A program made the translations under genes and the position numbers. Positions 1-37,860 of a DNA stretch of 37,934 nt are shown piece by piece. Position 1 is the first letter of the stretch. Every line of letters begins with the position of its first letter. The DNA comes from Chara braunii (taxonomy: Eukaryota; Streptophyta; Charophyceae; Charales; Characeae), in contig BFEA01000142.1 in NCBI GenBank assembly GCA_003427395.1, positions 1,644,023-1,681,956 on the forward strand. Reading direction: 5' to 3'. The notes under the pieces were generated by a model, which did not search any database, was not told where the DNA came from, and saw nothing but the letters and a program-made list of their open reading frames with translations.

Positions 1-355
1 GGGTATACGAGGTATAAGGGGTGTTGGGGGAGGTAATGAGGGTGTTGGGGGCGGTTTGTATGGTGGTATTGGGAGCGGGTATGGGGGTGTTGGTGGGGTT
101 ATTAGGGGTTCTGGACCTTTTTGCGGGGGGGTATGGGGTATAGGAGGTATAAGGGGTGTTGGGGGAGGTAATGAGGGTGTTGGGGGAGGTAATGAGGGTG
201 TTGGGGGCGGTTTGTATGGTAGTATTGGGAGCGGGTATGGGGGTGTTGGTGGGGTTATTAGGGGTTCTGGACCTTTTTCTTTTTTTGCGGGGTGCTGACG
301 AACCCCGACCGGTGACCAGTCGGCTGGCCGGCCGCCGACCGTTGGGGTATGCAAC
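1..355 (+). repeat. G-rich tandem repeat with GC-rich palindromic tail
   Basis: Bases 1-135 recur at about 136-278 (offset 135 bp). Within the second copy a 21-bp unit (AGGTAATGAGGGTGTTGGGGG, minus its last base in the first copy's phase) is itself doubled. The + strand consists of many runs of three to six G, so it could form G-quadruplexes. It is followed by a GC-rich tail at 295-355 with the motif ACCGGTGACCAGTC and the palindromic GGCCGGCC. A related element with the same order of parts lies at 15915-16138. Open frames through it give low-complexity Gly/Val-rich peptides and are not taken as coding. Confidence 0.8.
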
Positions 356-531
356 TCTGAACCTGGAAGCCACTTTGGGCTGAATGATTGCAGCAAAAGT
401 ATAGGCAATGACTACTTTCGGAGTTCCTTCAGTTTGTCTGGAGACAGTGGTATTCCATATCCAGACCTGTGAAGCCCGGCCATACGGCATTGAATTGTCC
501 CCAAGACACGATATTTGCAATGTGCACAAAA

Positions 532-565
532 ATGCTATGCACAAATCGAGAAATGCTTTCAATTA
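532..565 (+). pseudogene. U6 snRNA 3'-end fragment
   Basis: Positions 539-555 read GCACAAATCGAGAAATG, identical to the conserved 3' region of plant U6 snRNA, and the flanks on both sides continue with partial similarity. The central and 5' parts of U6 are not recognisable, so this is at most a 5'-truncated pseudogene. A chance 17-base match is unlikely but cannot be excluded without alignment. Confidence 0.45.
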
Positions 566-1661
566 ATTAAAGAAAGGAAAAAGAGAAACGAAGGGTGTGC
601 ACATCAAGAGTTGCTGTTGGTTGCGTCACCAAGGTTTGGCTCTCGACTCTCTGCTTCTGCAGTGCTCTACACTTATGATTCTTATCTGCCAAGGCTTGCT
701 TGCGTGGCTGTGCGCAGGCCATTGGATCACACATCCAACGGGTTCATAGTGAAAGATTATAACCGTTGATGTCTAGAACAGAACGTTGGAGAATGTGTTC
801 TCTTGAGCACTGTGGTGTGAACACCCCAACCAAAATTGAGCTCCGATGTCATCTGTGTGCAAACTATGGCTTTCACTGGGCGGGTGAGTTTTGATTGGCA
901 GGGGCTCCTAAGGATAGTGCAACATCCCTAAGAAAAAGAAACAAAAATCAACACTCATTGCTGAACCTAACCGCAGGTCAGGCAATATACGTAGTTGAAA
1001 AGAAAGGAAGCGGCAATGCTGCACTGGCCTCCAATGGACCTCGGGAAAAGGGGCAGTGCATGGTGGGAAAAGAAAAGAAAAGGAAATGAGAGAGGCAGTA
1101 CTCTCTTGACTGAATCTAACTGCAAGTCAGGTGAGATACATGTGGGAAAGAACTGGAAGAAAGCGCGGTACCACATGTGGGAAGGAAATGAAAGGAAGCT
1201 GTGCCTGCTGTACATCATTGGAAGTTTGGATTCCTCTTTTTGAAATATGTTTGGAGAAAAAAGAATCGATTGTGGAGCCTAAAGTTCTGCTTGCAACTCA
1301 ACCCTTGTGGCTGAATGGTATGATGGTGGCCTGTCTGCTCCTTCTCAAATGCGTTGATGTATTAGCTTTGGGCCCGGACCCATCGGATTATTGTTTTTGG
1401 GAAAAGGTCGAAATGAAATGAACGGTACACTGCCACACATAACTCTTAACGAACAACTCATCGAGCTACCGTCTTCCCCTGAACACAACGCACCCTCCTC
1501 TTGGCTGTACCGGACCGGAAATATAGCTTGCATATGTTCAATTTCAGGGTGCTTTATGTTTCGGGGAAGACGTTAGTTTCGGTTGTAATGGAATCATATG
1601 AATACGATAATGTCAGTGGCGGTCCCCTTCAGAAAAACAGTAATTGTAATTAATGGGATTC

Positions 1662-1839
1662 GCCAACTGGCCTAGCTCAGTTGGTACATCCCTCCCTGAC
1701 CTGTGTTGAAATACAGACCTGAGTTCGAACTCCACTGGAAGAAAAGTAAAATACTGCAATTCGGATTTATCTAGGGACGGTCAGCTCGATGAAGATATCA
1801 CAAGGCCGTTGCCCTTTTTAAAGAGGAAAAAAAAAAGAA
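1662..1839 (+). mobile_element. tRNA-derived SINE with target-site duplication
   Basis: The head resembles a tRNA: an A-box-like TAGCTCAGTTGG at 1673-1684 and a B-box-like GAGTTCGAACTCC at 1721-1733, spaced about as in a tRNA gene (internal RNA polymerase III promoter). The arms do not fold into a canonical cloverleaf, so it is not a working tRNA. A tRNA-unrelated body (1740-1822) follows, then an A-rich tail at 1824-1839. The element is bracketed by direct repeats GGGATTC (1655-1661 and 1840-1846), the mark of target-primed retrotransposition. A more degraded relative lies near 5042-5171. Confidence 0.7.
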
Positions 1840-2235
1840 GGGATTCCACCAAATCTACAAGTTCAGTTTTTCAGCTCAGCCCATGTGGCTGAATATTGTG
1901 CACAGTCAATACAGTTAGTAATCAGCGGCATTGATGGGAAAGAACCTGACTAGCCTCAATGTATGTGCCATGGACAAGCCAGCTGTAAAGAGGCATGCAT
2001 CGTGCGACCTGGAGGCAACAGAGGAAGAAATGACTCCTGTCTTGTATGCCCAGTTTTGAATGATCGTTGCTTTGTTTGATCTGGAGGCGAAGCCGACGCT
2101 TTTTGCTGCTGCACTGTGACGAGGCATGTCTTCGTCTTTGACAAACCAAGTGTTTGGTGCCGTTCACTGACATGTCGTTTGTTGTTCTTGTTGTTGTTTT
2201 TGTGTTGTTGTTGTTGTGTTGTGGTGCAATGTCAG

Positions 2236-29358
<27,123 letters not shown>

Positions 29359-29521
29359 AGGCAGTCGTTGAATGTGCTCGCTTGCTTGGAAGGGGGAATG
29401 CGGCTGCTGCTCGTTTGCCTGTCTGTGTGGTGTGGGGAGCGAGCGACAAGTGAGTGCAGTAGCGCAGCATGTGCATGCCAGTTGTTTGTTTGAGGTATCG
29501 TTTGTGTGTATGTGTGTGTGC

Positions 29522-29582
<61 letters not shown>

Positions 29583-29750
29583 TTGTGGGTGTGGGGAGAT
29601 GCATCCGGGGCGCCAGGGTGGGGAGAGAGGTATGGTGGCAAAAGGATGCAAAGCAGGCTGCGGCAAATAACGGGCCTGTCTGGGAGAGGTGGTTGACATA
29701 ATGTCTTTTGTTTGTTTGTATTAAAGTAGTAGAGTAACGAGGAGTGAACA
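29359..29750 (+). other. Probable CUL1 3' untranslated region
   Basis: The sequence after the stop codon should be 3' UTR, but its end is not visible: there is no AATAAA, and ATTAAA near 29721-29726 is the nearest candidate poly(A) signal. If that signal is used, the UTR includes the (GA)n tract at 29525-29580. Confidence 0.45.
29525..29580. repeat. (GA)n microsatellite
   Basis: About 28 AG units without interruption. Confidence 0.96.
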
Positions 29751-30250
29751 TGCGCACTCCTGAGTTTTCATTCCATGTGTACAGCGAGGCATCAGGTTTT
29801 TTCCCACTTGGGTAGAGAGAAGGTGCTTCAATCAATCATATGATATGATCGAATCCGGCAAGGAGGTGCTGTTTCGCCCGTTTGTGCTTTGCAGTCGTGT
29901 CCATCCAGTTGTGTTGTGATGAAGAAGTGCGTGATGTTTCTTCATTGTTGATGTATCGGAATCGTTCCGAGGTGTGCAATGCGTTGGCCATGTGTGTGCG
30001 TGCAAGTGCTGTGTGGCTGGTTCCCTTTTCCCTGCATTTGTCAGACTTGTTCTCCTGTTCAGGTCATAGTAGGATGTTCTTCTTCCACGTTAATTTCTGT
30101 CACAGTGCATGTGATTCTGTAAGCATGTGTGATTGAGGCCTAGAAAGGCCCTCTTCGTTGTAATTGAGTGGGGGAACAAACGAGTGATGCGTGCATTCAC
30201 AGCTGATTTAGAGTCCGGTGTGTTAGTGTGCCACGCGCGCGCGTGGACAG

Positions 30251-30319
<69 letters not shown>

Positions 30320-31353
30320 TGGCATTTAATTTTTGGGTGTCATCAATTTAATATTTTGGCTGTGAAGGGAGGGGCGGGCCTCGATGGCCTTGGTGGCATG
30401 TTGTGAGGACTGTTAGGAAGGCTTTGGATTGTAAAGGACTGCAGAGAATTTGTCAACTTAGGAACGACGAGTGGGGAGGAGACTCTAGAGAGTTCAGCGA
30501 AGGAGAGACTATAGAGAATACACAGGAGCCAGAAAAGTTGGGCGCAGTGTCTATAGACCATTCTCCCTCTCTCATTGATTGCTTCGAGTGTGAGTCGTAT
30601 CTGTTGGAATTGAATATGACAGGATCTGTAGGATGCGACAGTTATGCCTGCTCAGTGATCTCCCTTGCAAATTGGAGATAGCAAGCACCCTGCAAATGTA
30701 ATGTGAATCAGTGAGAATGACGAAGACCATAGCAGGTAAGCTTTCTGGCATATGCTGTGCAGTAAATCGCCAGTCTTATCATCCCTCAAGTTATCCTTTC
30801 CAACTGGGCTTTGCGTGGTGAGTTGAGTTTAGTGTTAACGATGTGATGGCAGTTCGTTGCAAGTACGGAGTCGTGTGATTTGATCCTGTGACCTGTCATC
30901 TCCCTCCCTGAACAAGGTCTTTATTCGTACTCATGGCCATGCTGTCACCTTGGAAATGCCAGAAATGAAAGTGGGATTCGTTCCTGGCCTTCTAAGTAGG
31001 ACTCGCATTCCATGGGAGGGGTCTAAGGGCGATGACGGAAACAAGTGTTCATCTGTCCATCATCTGGAAGCGTGTAGTTCTTTGGTGGGGTCCGATTGGC
31101 GCTTCGGTATATAAGCAAGCTCAGCCAAACGCTTTTGAGCAGTACCTGAGCGCATGGGGGGGTCGAGAGTGGGGAGAGTGGGCAAGGACTCTGTCCCGGA
31201 AGCCTCGACTCACCCAAGGTGGGAATATTGAGGGACATTTGAGTGGTGATAGAGCACAGGGAGCCAATGTATTATTTATTGATGTAGTGCTGGCATGCGC
31301 TGACGCCTCGGAAAATGTCTTTCTATGTACCGGAGAGTGTGGAGTGCGCCAGA

Positions 31354-31355
<2 letters not shown>
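29751..31355. other. Intergenic stretch without recognised genes
   Basis: It contains a second long (GA)n tract at 30254-30316. Short frames on both strands show no recognisable domain. I see nothing else I can support. Confidence 0.7.
30254..30316. repeat. (GA)n microsatellite
   Basis: About 31 uninterrupted GA units, preceded by GCGCGCGCG near 30235. Confidence 0.96.

Positions 31356-31405
<50 letters not shown>
31356..31405. repeat. Poly(G) run of 50 bases
   Basis: Fifty consecutive G as given. Such a run is rare in nuclear genomes, can form G-quadruplexes and is hard to sequence, so the exact length is uncertain. The Gly-rich (+) and Pro-rich (-) frames through it are artefacts. Confidence 0.93.
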
Positions 31406-31406
<1 letters not shown>

Positions 31407-31410
31407 GTGG

Positions 31411-31700
31411 GGGGTGGAGGAATTGGGAATTGGGGGAGACGAATGGCTACCGGGACCATCGAGTCGGGGGGAATAGTGCACACATGTTGTGGGAGGAGCA
31501 GCAACGCGGACGGCAAGCAGCCGTTGATGTTGGAAAGCGCTGTTGGAGGGTGGCGGGGGAGGAGGAATTTGGAATTGGGGGAGACGAATGGCTACCGAGA
31601 CCATCGAGTCGGGGGGAAGAGTGCACACATGTTGTGGGAGGACCAGCAACGCAGACGGCAAGCAGCTGTTGATGTTGGAAAACGCTGTTGATGCCAGATG
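31411..31700. repeat. 145-bp tandem duplication beside the poly(G) run
   Basis: 31411-31555 recurs at 31556-31700 with about ten differences. Both copies contain GAATTGGGGGAGACGAATGG, CCATCGAGTCGGGGGGAA and GTGCACACATGTTGTGGGAG. The G-rich start of the first copy merges with the poly(G) tract. Confidence 0.93.
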
Positions 31701-33452
31701 GCGTGCTGGTGGTTCGTGCTTTAGGCGGCTATTGAGAAGAGTGCAGTATGATAAAAGTCAGAAAAAGGTATAGTCGACTGTTGTCGTCACAAGTGTTATT
31801 GCCTGCATAGGAGAAGGTGGCATTGCAATAATTGCTCGTTCTTGGGAAATATTGCTCGAATACGTTGGCCGTTTGCTTATTTGCTCTTTTTCGAAGTTTT
31901 TCTCCTTTTTTTCTTTTTCCTTGTTTTCTTTTGTGGTCATGCCATAATGGTTATGACTCCCTTCTATTCTTGGGGGTGTCAGTCTTGTCCCTTTTATACC
32001 TACATATTCTGAAGATCTTGCATCTTGGAATCTTCGATCGGTTTGTGTCGACTACTCTCCACTGGGAAGAATTGATTGCCGTCTGAAAATTCAATTCCTT
32101 CGTACGAGACCTACACCCGGCGTTTGCCAGTGTTGCTGGGATGGTATCCTGCATTTCCTCAGTTGCTGTCGTTCGCTCTCGTCCTGTGTAATTGGTGTTT
32201 GTACCAACTGTTTCGCTGTAGGTGATTATTAGAGAGAACCAGTTTGGCCTTTTCCATAAAGATCTGCATATTATTATCCTTTTCCCCCCAATGATCCTGG
32301 CTATCTTGAAGTGCAACAACTCCCAGGAAGATGATGCCGTTATATTGCATAACTGAAATACAGAGAATGGAGGCAAAGACGAAGATGAACAGTGGCAAAG
32401 ACCAATGTCAATCCGCCTTCATCGCGTCACCATCTCCAACCTCCAATCGCTCCCACATCTTCTTCTTAACCTTTGGCGCGTGGGAAAGTGGCGGGGCTCG
32501 GGGGCCGAAACGTCAGATTTATTAATGGCAGCCATCGTTGGGCACGGCCTCTGAATTTTAATGGCAGCAGTCGTTGCCGGGCCCTTCCTCCGAATTTTTA
32601 GGTGGTTTGGAAAATTGCCGCTTTTCCCTATTTTCCCAACACCAGCGAAGGTAGTAGTGGTTTGTACCACCACTCCCAAGTGCCCTGTCGGTGTAGATGT
32701 TTCTCGGACGAAGTCCGGCAGCAAAATCTACAGTGATCAGGCAAGGCTTACGTTCGGAGGGAAAAGGCCGGTGGGCCAAAACAGATCTATCGAAATTGGA
32801 GGGGGAAAAAAAAAGAGGAGAGAAACTGGGCTGCATTACACTATTTACAAAAGTATCCGGAGACCCTCCCTTGCTGGCTGGGCAGGATCTTAGACGGAAA
32901 CTAAAAAAGAGAACAAAAAAGGATTTGGATGCAATGGCGGTCAGATATCCCGAGAGTCCTTGTGTGGGTTGCCCTCAGCCAGCGGCTTCCCAGGGAATGT
33001 GGGATTCGAAGAGAAACAAAAGGAGGGAAAAGAAAGAGAGAGATTTGGCTGTGATAGGGGGCGGACACAAGGCTCGATGCACTGCCTTCAAGACGCACAG
33101 ATGGGGAAAAAAAAAAGAAATGTGTCTGCCCATATTCTAGCGGATGATTCAGTCTCGTTTTGCACATTTGGAGAGTAGTGCAGCGCGGTCCACATTCTTG
33201 CCCGAAAGTCGTTGTGTGGGTTGCCCTCAACCAGCGGCTTCCCAGAGAACACGGGATTCGAAGAGAAGGGGAAAAAAGAGAGAGAGATTTGGCTGTGATA
33301 TCACTGAAAACATTTTAAAAACTAACAAAAAAGATGTGGCGGTAATAGTGGTCAGATACGTTCTGCAAAGTACTAGTGTGATCTCGTTTTAGTTTGTTCG
33401 TTTTTGTTGTTTTGTCCCTCGTCTTTTCTGTCCCAGCAAATGGCATGAGAAA
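31701..33452. other. Intergenic, probably decayed repeats
   Basis: No gene is recognised. A direct repeat with 252-bp offset is present: from 32961 and again from 33213, TGTGTGGGTTGCCCTCA, CCAGCGGCTTCCCAG, GGGATTCGAAGAGAA and GAGAGATTTGGCTGTGATA. Part of its left end (GGTCAGATA) recurs at about 33351. Confidence 0.75.
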
Positions 33453-33612
33453 CAGCACTTCAGTTTCTTTCTTTTTTTTCTTCTTTCTTTTCTTTTCTTT
33501 GTCTTTCCTTTTTTTTTTTTTTTTAATACAGCACTGCAGTTTGGTTTCTTTCTTTTTTTTCTTCTTTCTTTTCTTTTCTTTGTCTTTCCTTTTTTTTTTT
33601 TTTTTAATACAG
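33453..33612. repeat. 81-bp pyrimidine-rich tandem duplication
   Basis: The unit is CAGCACT(T/G)CAGTTT followed by a T/C-rich tract ending in a long T run and AATA. It occurs twice with 81-bp offset, and a third CAGCACTGCAGTTT starts at about 33611. Confidence 0.93.
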
Positions 33613-33696
33613 CACTGCAGTTTGAAGATAGGCAGTCGCCGGTGTATATGCTCTCTCCTTCAAAGAAAGAAACGACGTGCACTGTGGAATGCAGCA

Positions 33697-34837
33697 AATT
33701 TTGGTTTGACAATTTAGCTTCGGTTGGAGTGGTGGTTTAACAATAAAAAAAAAAAAATAATAATAGTAAAATGATAATGATAACAAAAATAATACTCATA
33801 ACAATAGTAGTGGTCAAGGTTGCCGGCGTTCGGGAAGGGCCGAACGCCCGAACCCGAACGTCCGGGCCCCCCTGTAGACACGTTCGGCCGCTTGGGCCGA
33901 ACGCGGACCAAAAAAAAAAAAAAAAAAAAAAGGTCGTCCCAAAAGTCTGAAAAAAATAAATGTTATGCAGAAAGATAAACTGAACATTTGCCTCCGAGTG
34001 ACATCCAAATTCGTTACCAAAATACGGAAAACGAAAAATATTAATAGAAATAATAACTGATTTGAGGAGAGAATTAAAATCAGTGTGCGGGCGGGCACGT
34101 TTTAAACACCTTCATCTTTGGAGATTTTTCATTTTGTTTTGGCTTAGTCAAATTCCCTGAAAATTCATATATGTGTATCTCACATGATACACAACTCGTT
34201 AAAAAAATATAAGAAAATAATAAAATTGTTTAGGCCCCGAAACAAAGTGAAAACAAAAAGAGAAAAGAGAAAGAAAACAAAATAGTGAGTGGGTGAGCAT
34301 GTTCTGACACCACCATCTTTGGTGATTTCTCTTTTTTTTTTGGCTAAGCAAAATGATCTCAAAATTTAGAGGCATGTACCTCACATCATAGAGAAGTCGT
34401 AAAAAACAATTCAAGAAAAAATAATAATTTCTAGGCTCGAAAGATTTTTTGGCGGGGTCCGAACCTCTTCAGGTTCGGAGGGGTTCGGCCCCTGAACGGG
34501 ACCCCGAATGCCGGAACGTACGGAGGTTGGCCCAGGGGCCGCGGTACGTACGGGCTGGTAACCATGGTAGTAATAATAATAATTGGGATGAAAGAATTAA
34601 CAAGAATCAATGTCCTAATCCTCTCCTTATGGCCACCCACTCAATTTTGGTTTGACATTTTAGATTTGGTTGGAGTGGTGGTTTAACAACAATAAATTCA
34701 TGATAATAGTAAAATAATAATAATAATAATTATGATAACAAAAATAATACTCATAATAATAGTAGTAGTAATAATAATTGGGATGAAAGAATTAACCAGA
34801 ATCAATGTCCTAATCCTCTCCTTACGGCCACCCACTC
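33697..34837. repeat. ~190-bp tandem duplication, first copy split by an insertion
   Basis: Copy A is 33697-33811 plus 34567-34640, and copy B is 34641-34837, directly adjoining. Both run from AATTTTGGTTTGACA through GGTTGGAGTGGTGGTTTAACA, a TAA/TAG-rich stretch and GGGATGAAAGAATTAAC to GGCCACCCACTC. Copy B is uninterrupted; copy A carries 755 extra bases. Confidence 0.92.
33812..34566. mobile_element. ~755-bp insertion of unknown type
   Basis: Its limits come from comparison with the uninterrupted neighbouring copy. The ends are GC-rich (GGTCAAGGTTGCCGGCGTTC at the left, GCTGGTAACCATG at the right) and contain repeated GTTCGG/CCGAAC motifs in both orientations. The centre is A/T-rich and includes a 201-bp offset direct repeat (34084-34240 and 34284-34442) and a run of A at 33909-33931. 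The flanking GTAGT on both sides (33807-33811 and 34567-34571) may be a target-site duplication, though the TAG/TAA-rich target makes this ambiguous. No transposase frame is seen, so it would be non-autonomous. Confidence 0.7.
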
Positions 34838-35585
34838 TACTCATTGGTTGAGCAGGTGGCTCGGGTGGAATAGCAGAGCGAAGCTTCGATGTCCCTCCTA
34901 CTCTGGCCAGAATGTCTATCACTCCCCCAAAGTTTTCCTTGTAGAGGCCAACCCCAACTGGGGCCTTCCTGATGCAGCATCAACCAAGAAGATGAATATG
35001 CACACCACCATAGCCAGGTAAGCACCCCCCTCACTCTCCTCCTTTCTCACCATCTTCCTCCAACTAGTTCTTCCCCGAAGTTCTCCTTGGTCCCCTCCAC
35101 CATAGCCAAGGTATAGGGCCAAGCCCGCCTTCTTCCTCCGTAGTGCTGCAATGCGGACCGCTTGCTCCACAACGTCTCGCCGAACTTAACACGCGACCAA
35201 ATGAGAACGAGTTCTTCGCTCTCTCTCTCTCTTTCGACGTACGGGGCTGCTGCCTCTTCTAGTGGTGAAATCCAGGACGCTCGGCCTCCCCAAGTTACAG
35301 GTACTCCCTAATTTTGGAGGGAACGTCATTGCAGTTTGATATTCCCCTACGCAGTCCTCGGACTCAAACTATCCTATTGGCACCGCTGGACTCTTAAGCC
35401 TACCAGACTTCTAATATTCCTTCAGCCTCTGAAGGTACTAACGTTCCGACCTACCGGTGCTAGAGTGTTTTCCACCTTACATGGGCCTAGTGTACTTCTA
35501 GTTCCCGCTGTGCCCCCACATAAGCACGGCCAACAGATATGTGCCAGGTCCATAGGCCTCCCATCACACAAGTACCCTGCTGGGT

Positions 35586-35621
35586 CACACACACACACAC
35601 ACACACAAGTACCCCGCTGGG

Positions 35622-35676
<55 letters not shown>
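35586..35676. repeat. (CA)n microsatellite in two blocks
   Basis: CA runs at 35586-35608 and 35622-35676. The non-repeat spacer AAGTACCC.GCTGGGT occurs before each block, so the microsatellite has been duplicated together with its flank. Confidence 0.95.
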
Positions 35677-35677
<1 letters not shown>

Positions 35678-36902
35678 GCAATCATGCAGTCAGGCAAACA
35701 CATGGAAACTCAGCACTCATGCACACACGTGCTCGACTCTTTGGATGGATGTGTTTTGTTGGTTTGTTTTGTTTATAGTACTTGATACAATGACCCAATT
35801 CTTTGCCGTCGTTTGCAGAGTGGGCTTTGTTGTCAGTGGAGTAGTGTCTCTGGGTGGCCAGGTGTTTTTTTCTCGGGTGGGAGTTTGGGGTTTGGGCCAC
35901 AATATCTCTGGGAGGACGCTCAGAGAGTGTTTGCTGTGCGTGTCATTCCCCGCAGGCTGCTCTTTTGGAGCACATGGAAAAATGGGGTAGCTTCTAGGAA
36001 ATTGCTGTGGGTGTTTTAAGCGATAGCGCTCCTGGTGTCAAGTGCAAGCCTGTGGAATTTGGCATGGTACTGACAGTGGCCTCACTGTTGCGCTAGGAAA
36101 TTGTCCGATTCTGCAGGTTGCGGGGCAGGGGGAGATTCATGGCACTCTTGGAGTAGAATGTAGGTCCTGCGGTGTATTTTTTATTTGTGGTGGCGTTGTA
36201 GGCTGTTGCAGAGGGCCCTAAAACGTTTTTCGACCATTGGCATGTGTGGTTAGTGCTTTTTTGTTAGTGGAGGCTTTTGTGTTATGTTGGTTTGTGGTGC
36301 TTTTTTGCTGGTGTAGTCCTCTGTCTTAGGTAAGTTGCTTTTCGTCGTCTGCCCTTTTATGCATCAAACAAATATATGTATATATGTATATGTGCAAGTG
36401 TGCCATTTTGGCGGCAGACGGGTGTGTGGGCATTTGCCACTGAACCACACAAACGAGGCCAACCTTGCATTTTTTATTATATTGCCCAGCTATACTCGGT
36501 TGTTATGGATGCTTTGTTGTGATTTGTGGAGGAAATGTGAGAGAAAGATGGAATTCGGCGTCCTTTAAAAACACAAAACTTTTCGGCAGAAGATGGGGAT
36601 TTCAGCAAGGCACTCAGTCCAGCATGCAGTTGCTCAGGAAGTGTGGAAACACAGTTTGCAGCAGGGGTAATGTGTGATTCCAGCATGCACCATTCGCACC
36701 TTAGCACAGGAACTCTCGCTGAAGGACAGCCGCATATGCTCTAAACTACACGAGCAGAGAAGGACAGGCGCATACAAAACGTGTGTCGTGTGTTCTCCTC
36801 TTCAACCAGCTGAGACCTGTTTTAAAGAACAACAAATCAGCACCATTGGTGTGCAGTCGTGCTGAAAAGGTGGAAGCACAGGCAGAGGTAGGTGTAAGCT
36901 GT

Positions 36903-36968
36903 GGCCATTGTAGCATCGTTGATCCATAGGGAGAGGTAGGCCATTGTAGCATCGTTGATCCACAGGGA
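36903..36968. repeat. 36-bp tandem duplication
   Basis: GGCCATTGTAGCATCGTTGA followed by TCCA.AGGGA occurs at 36903 and again at 36939. Confidence 0.93.
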
Positions 36969-37860
36969 AAGACCATCAGTAACATGACGGGCAAGTCATG
37001 GCGAATACTTGAGGAACATCACAACAACCCGACTGTCGGCCAGGAAATAAATTTGCCAAAACTGTGCATTGCGATTGCACACGAGCCTTGCTCGATCAAT
37101 CGTATTTCGCTGTGTCCACCATGCGCACGGTTCCCAAAAGAAGAAAACAGGTGTGATGGATGCCCTTGAGAGAGACCGTATTAGATATGTGTGGCCCCAG
37201 GTACCTCAGCGACTTCTGTTTGGTGTCTGGATTCGAACTTGTCTGTATTTCAACAGTTCATGGGTGTGCCAAGGTAGGCTCGTTGGGGCCACATATACCT
37301 TGAGGGTAGATAACTTGCAGGAAAAGCAGCACTCTTATGGTGGATGAAGCAAGGTGACCGTGCAATAAATATCGCAACAGTCGCCTTTTTATAGTCAGCC
37401 ACACCAAATATTTGCCTGCAACTCTCCTGTGCAATTCTATTTTTTCAGCGCAAGACTTCGGACTGTCGGCGGTATTGGGTGGTAGACTCCTTTGTTGACC
37501 GCTTCTTTGTTATTCCACACATATGGACGGTGAAATAAATTGCAGTGGCAATTCAATTTATTCTCCATTTTCGCCACTCTTTTGGTTCTCCCCATTGTGC
37601 TACCGGTAGCCCTCTTCAACCTGTGCTACCAGTTCCCCCGACTGTAGGACGGAGCGGCAAGGGTGGTAGTGGTTTAATGAATTGCTTCGAAGACTATCTA
37701 AGTTGAGTCATGATTGAGGAAATTTTGCATATTCAATCATTAGGCATTTTTATTGACATCTCTAACTGAGGAAATCTTGGGACATAGTTATGGCGTTAAA
37801 GGACCATGATCCCCACTGTTAAGTTCGGCTTTTCTGATCTCACGGATCGGGTTTTTAGAG

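Larger units (their letters stand above)
1..2235 (+). other. 3' part of an intron upstream of the first visible CUL1 exon
   Basis: No cullin N-terminal exon can be recognised here on either strand, so this is the end of an intron longer than 2.2 kb. It holds a G-rich repeat at the left edge, a U6 snRNA-like fragment near 532-565 and a SINE at 1662-1839. The acceptor is CAG at 2233-2235, preceded by an unusual T/G-rich rather than T/C-rich tract. Short open frames across this stretch have no recognisable content. Confidence 0.75.
34838..37860. other. Intergenic stretch, no confident gene
   Basis: It contains CA microsatellites (35586-35676) and a 36-bp tandem duplication (36903-36968). A minus-strand frame at 34919-35170 includes a hydrophobic stretch (AMVVCIFIFLVDA) but has no recognisable domain and lies in a repetitive C/T-rich region, so I do not call it. 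Nothing else is supported. Confidence 0.65.

Noticed and set aside
1662-1740. Functional tRNA gene
   Set aside because: A- and B-box motifs are present, but the acceptor and T arms do not pair properly, and the A-rich tail and flanking duplications identify a SINE.
1-2235. N-terminal CUL1 exons upstream of 2236
   Set aside because: I looked for the conserved segments around FFYYLDRYFI and related N-terminal motifs on the + strand and found none, so these exons must lie outside the window.
31032-31691. Gly-rich (+) and Pro-rich (-) frames over 31032-31691
   Set aside because: Products of the G50 homopolymer and an adjoining tandem duplication; the frame depends on the uncertain length of the G run.
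34919-35170. 83-codon minus-strand frame with a hydrophobic stretch
   Set aside because: It lies in a C/T-rich repetitive segment, has no recognisable family and no supporting gene structure.
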